Below, piece after piece: positions 3,946 through 5,456 of a stretch of DNA of 5,456 nt. Numbering within the stretch: position 1 is the first letter of the stretch; each line of letters opens with the position of its first letter. The stretch is taken from positions 2,291-7,746 of the forward strand of contig DMCD01000248.1 of assembly GCA_003445895.1 (NCBI GenBank). Direction: 5' to 3'. This stretch comes from Lachnoclostridium sp. (GTDB taxonomy: Bacteria; Bacillota; Clostridia; Lachnospirales; Lachnospiraceae). The notes beneath the pieces are model-generated. The model was given only the letters and a program-made list of their open reading frames with translations. It had not been told where the DNA came from and did no database searches. The position numbers and the translations under genes are program-made.

Positions 3946-5456
3946 ATGAAAAACAAACTGGATTTCCTGATGACGCTTACCGGTACCAGAAACAGTGTGC
4001 TGAGCAAGGCAATCTCCTTTGACCCTTCCTATATCAGCCGCATCCGGTCCGGCAGCCGATCCATTCCCCGCACACCGCAGTTCGCAGACCCTGTCGCAGC
4101 CTATTTTTCCCGAAATCTCAGAACAGAATCCCAGAAGCTCCTTCTCCGGTCGGAAATCTGCCCCGGAGAGCCTTTCCCCGAAACCCCCGAAGCCCTGCAG
4201 GAGGCAATCTGCAGATGGCTTATATCGGAGGACATTCCCGCTCCCGATTCCATCGGCAATTTCATTCTTCACTTTTCCAGCATGGCGGTTTCCGGGCTCC
4301 CGGTTCCTTCCGCCGCTGGTGCCTCTTCCTTCCCGGAAGAACTGAAGAAACGAATCGAAGCCCTGGAGGAAACGGCGGATCCCGCCGGGTATTATTACGG
4401 GAATAACGGAAAACGGGAGGCGGTGGAGCTGTTTCTCGGTAAACTCTGCCTGAGCGGCCGTCCCCATTCGCTCCTCCTCTTCTCGGACGAGGATATGTCC
4501 TGGCTCTATGAGGACCCGGCCTTTGCCGCGCGCTGGGCCGCCATGCTTTTCCACCTCTTAAAAACCGGAAGCACGATTCAGATTCCCCACAACATCACCC
4601 GGAGCAGTGAGGAGATGTTCGCGGCCTGTCAGAACTGGCTTCCCCTCTATATGACCGGGGCCATCAGTCCCTGGTACTGCCCCATCCCCCGGGACGGTAT
4701 TTACCGCCGCTCTCTGTTTATCGCCGCCGGTCACTCTGCGCTGATCTCCTCCTCGGTCCGGAATCTCTCCGAGGGAATGCTGAATCTTCTCATTGACGAC
4801 AGGACGGCGATCCGGGCGCTGGAGGCAGAATTCCGGAATTTCCTGAATCTCTGCCGGCCTCTGATGCATGTGCACAACGCCCAGGATATCCCCGGGTTTT
4901 TCCGGAGTCTCCGGGCGCTGGAATCGGAACCCTGCAGCATAATAACCGCCCAGCCGATTCCCTCCTTCTTCACGATGCCCCACGCGGTCATCCGGAGTAT
5001 TCTGAAGAGACACCCGCTGCCGGAGCTGTCCCTGCGGCACCAGAGCTCCTGTGCCGGTTTCCGGAACGTCATGCGGAAGGGCTTCCACTACACGGAAGTG
5101 ATTCACCTCCCCTCCCCGGAGCAGGTAAAGGAAGGCCGTTTCCGGCTTCCCATGTGTGATCTCTTCGGAGAACCGGACTTCTTCCTGACACCGGAAGACC
5201 TGACCAAACAGCTTCTGCATGCCATCCATCTGCTGCTGCAGGAGCCCGCGTATCACATCATTCTGTCCGGACAGATACCCGAAAATATCCTGATCCATGT
5301 CCAGGAAGGCGGCGACGCTCTCCTGACCTGCGCCCAGCCGCCCACCACGGCCTTCGCCATCACCCAGCGGGACATGTCCGCCGCCCTCTTCGGCTACATC
5401 CGGACTGCTGCCGAAACCGAAGGCCAGGAAAGCAAAGAAAAAACTATCCGCAGACT
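3946..5456 (+). CDS. Large protein with N-terminal helix-turn-helix and orphan C-terminal region (cut by right edge)
   Basis: An uninterrupted frame of 503 codons runs off the right edge. The ATG at 3946 follows a purine-rich AAGGAAGGGAG stretch ending 10 nt upstream. Residues 1-41 look like a minimal XRE-like helix-turn-helix: helix LDFLMTLTG, then NSVLSKAISF (16-25), then DPSYISRIRSGSR (26-38) as the recognition helix with the SRIRSG signature. The rest has no membrane segment or signal peptide and no catalytic motif I recognise. A middle block has LLLFSDEDMSWL (176-187), TIQIPHNITRSSEEM (210-224), WLPLYMTGAISPWYCP (231-246) and RRSLFIAAGHSALISSS (254-270). This arrangement of beta-strand, His-containing strand and Trp-x-P-x-x-x-x-G loop might be a degenerate phospholipase-D-like sensor fold, which is a guess. 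I recall similar HTH-led proteins as unnamed families in Lachnospiraceae. It is probably a DNA-binding regulator, divergent from ddl, with a palindrome on its promoter. Confidence 0.85.
   Translation, partial: MKNKLDFLMTLTGTRNSVLSKAISFDPSYISRIRSGSRSIPRTPQFADPVAAYFSRNLRTESQKLLLRSEICPGEPFPETPEALQEAICRWLISEDIPAPDSIGNFILHFSSMAVSGLPVPSAAGASSFPEELKKRIEALEETADPAGYYYGNNGKREAVELFLGKLCLSGRPHSLLLFSDEDMSWLYEDPAFAARWAAMLFHLLKTGSTIQIPHNITRSSEEMFAACQNWLPLYMTGAISPWYCPIPRDGIYRRSLFIAAGHSALISSSVRNLSEGMLNLLIDDRTAIRALEAEFRNFLNLCRPLMHVHNAQDIPGFFRSLRALESEPCSIITAQPIPSFFTMPHAVIRSILKRHPLPELSLRHQSSCAGFRNVMRKGFHYTEVIHLPSPEQVKEGRFRLPMCDLFGEPDFFLTPEDLTKQLLHAIHLLLQEPAYHIILSGQIPENILIHVQEGGDALLTCAQPPTTAFAITQRDMSAALFGYIRTAAETEGQESKEKTIRR

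Noticed and set aside
3919..4554. Minus-strand open frames at 3919-4554 and 4558-5298
   Set aside because: They are antisense to the continuous plus-strand frame from 3946, which has a ribosome site, a promoter, a recognisable N-terminal helix-turn-helix and runs more than 1500 bases without a stop. The minus frames are split, low-complexity in style and lack starts with good ribosome sites.

Overview
The window looks like a chromosomal core-genome segment of a Bacillota, most likely Clostridia and probably a Lachnospiraceae-type organism. The signs are the RpoB N-terminus, the strong GGAGG-type Shine-Dalgarno sites, the DUF1934 (YwiB-like) protein beside ddl, and a fairly GC-rich coding style with many C/G third positions. 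The family-level placement is inference; no rRNA or other decisive marker is present. No tRNA, rRNA, CRISPR array, insertion sequence or phage gene was seen.

Layout from left to right. (1) 1-1298, minus strand: the first 432 codons of rpoB (RNA polymerase beta subunit), cut by the left edge at ...DDIDHLG, just before the rifampicin-binding region. (2) 1299-1603: a 305-bp divergent intergenic region with a strong minus-strand rpoB promoter overlapped by an inverted repeat, a structured rpoB leader, and a strong plus-strand promoter. (3) 1604-2086, plus strand: a 160-residue single-pass membrane protein of unknown function. (4) 2103-2139: a strong hairpin terminator between convergent genes, usable from both sides. 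(5) 2178-2627 and 2649-3710, minus strand: a two-gene unit read ddl (D-alanine--D-alanine ligase) then a DUF1934 beta-barrel protein, with its own promoter near 3785-3813. (6) 3711-3945: a second divergent intergenic region, with an extended -10 element embedded in a perfect 13-bp palindrome. (7) 3946 to the right edge, plus strand: at least 503 codons of a large cytoplasmic protein with a short N-terminal helix-turn-helix and a long C-terminal part I cannot assign to a named family.

Functionally the window joins transcription (rpoB), peptidoglycan precursor synthesis (ddl), and three poorly characterised genes. There is no sign of a shared pathway across all of them; the two divergent intergenic regions and the central terminator divide it into four separate transcription units. 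The most interesting parts are the HTH-plus-orphan-domain protein with a palindrome on its own promoter, the dyad over the rpoB promoter, and the uncharacterised membrane protein divergent from rpoB. I found nothing that clearly amounts to a new multi-gene system.
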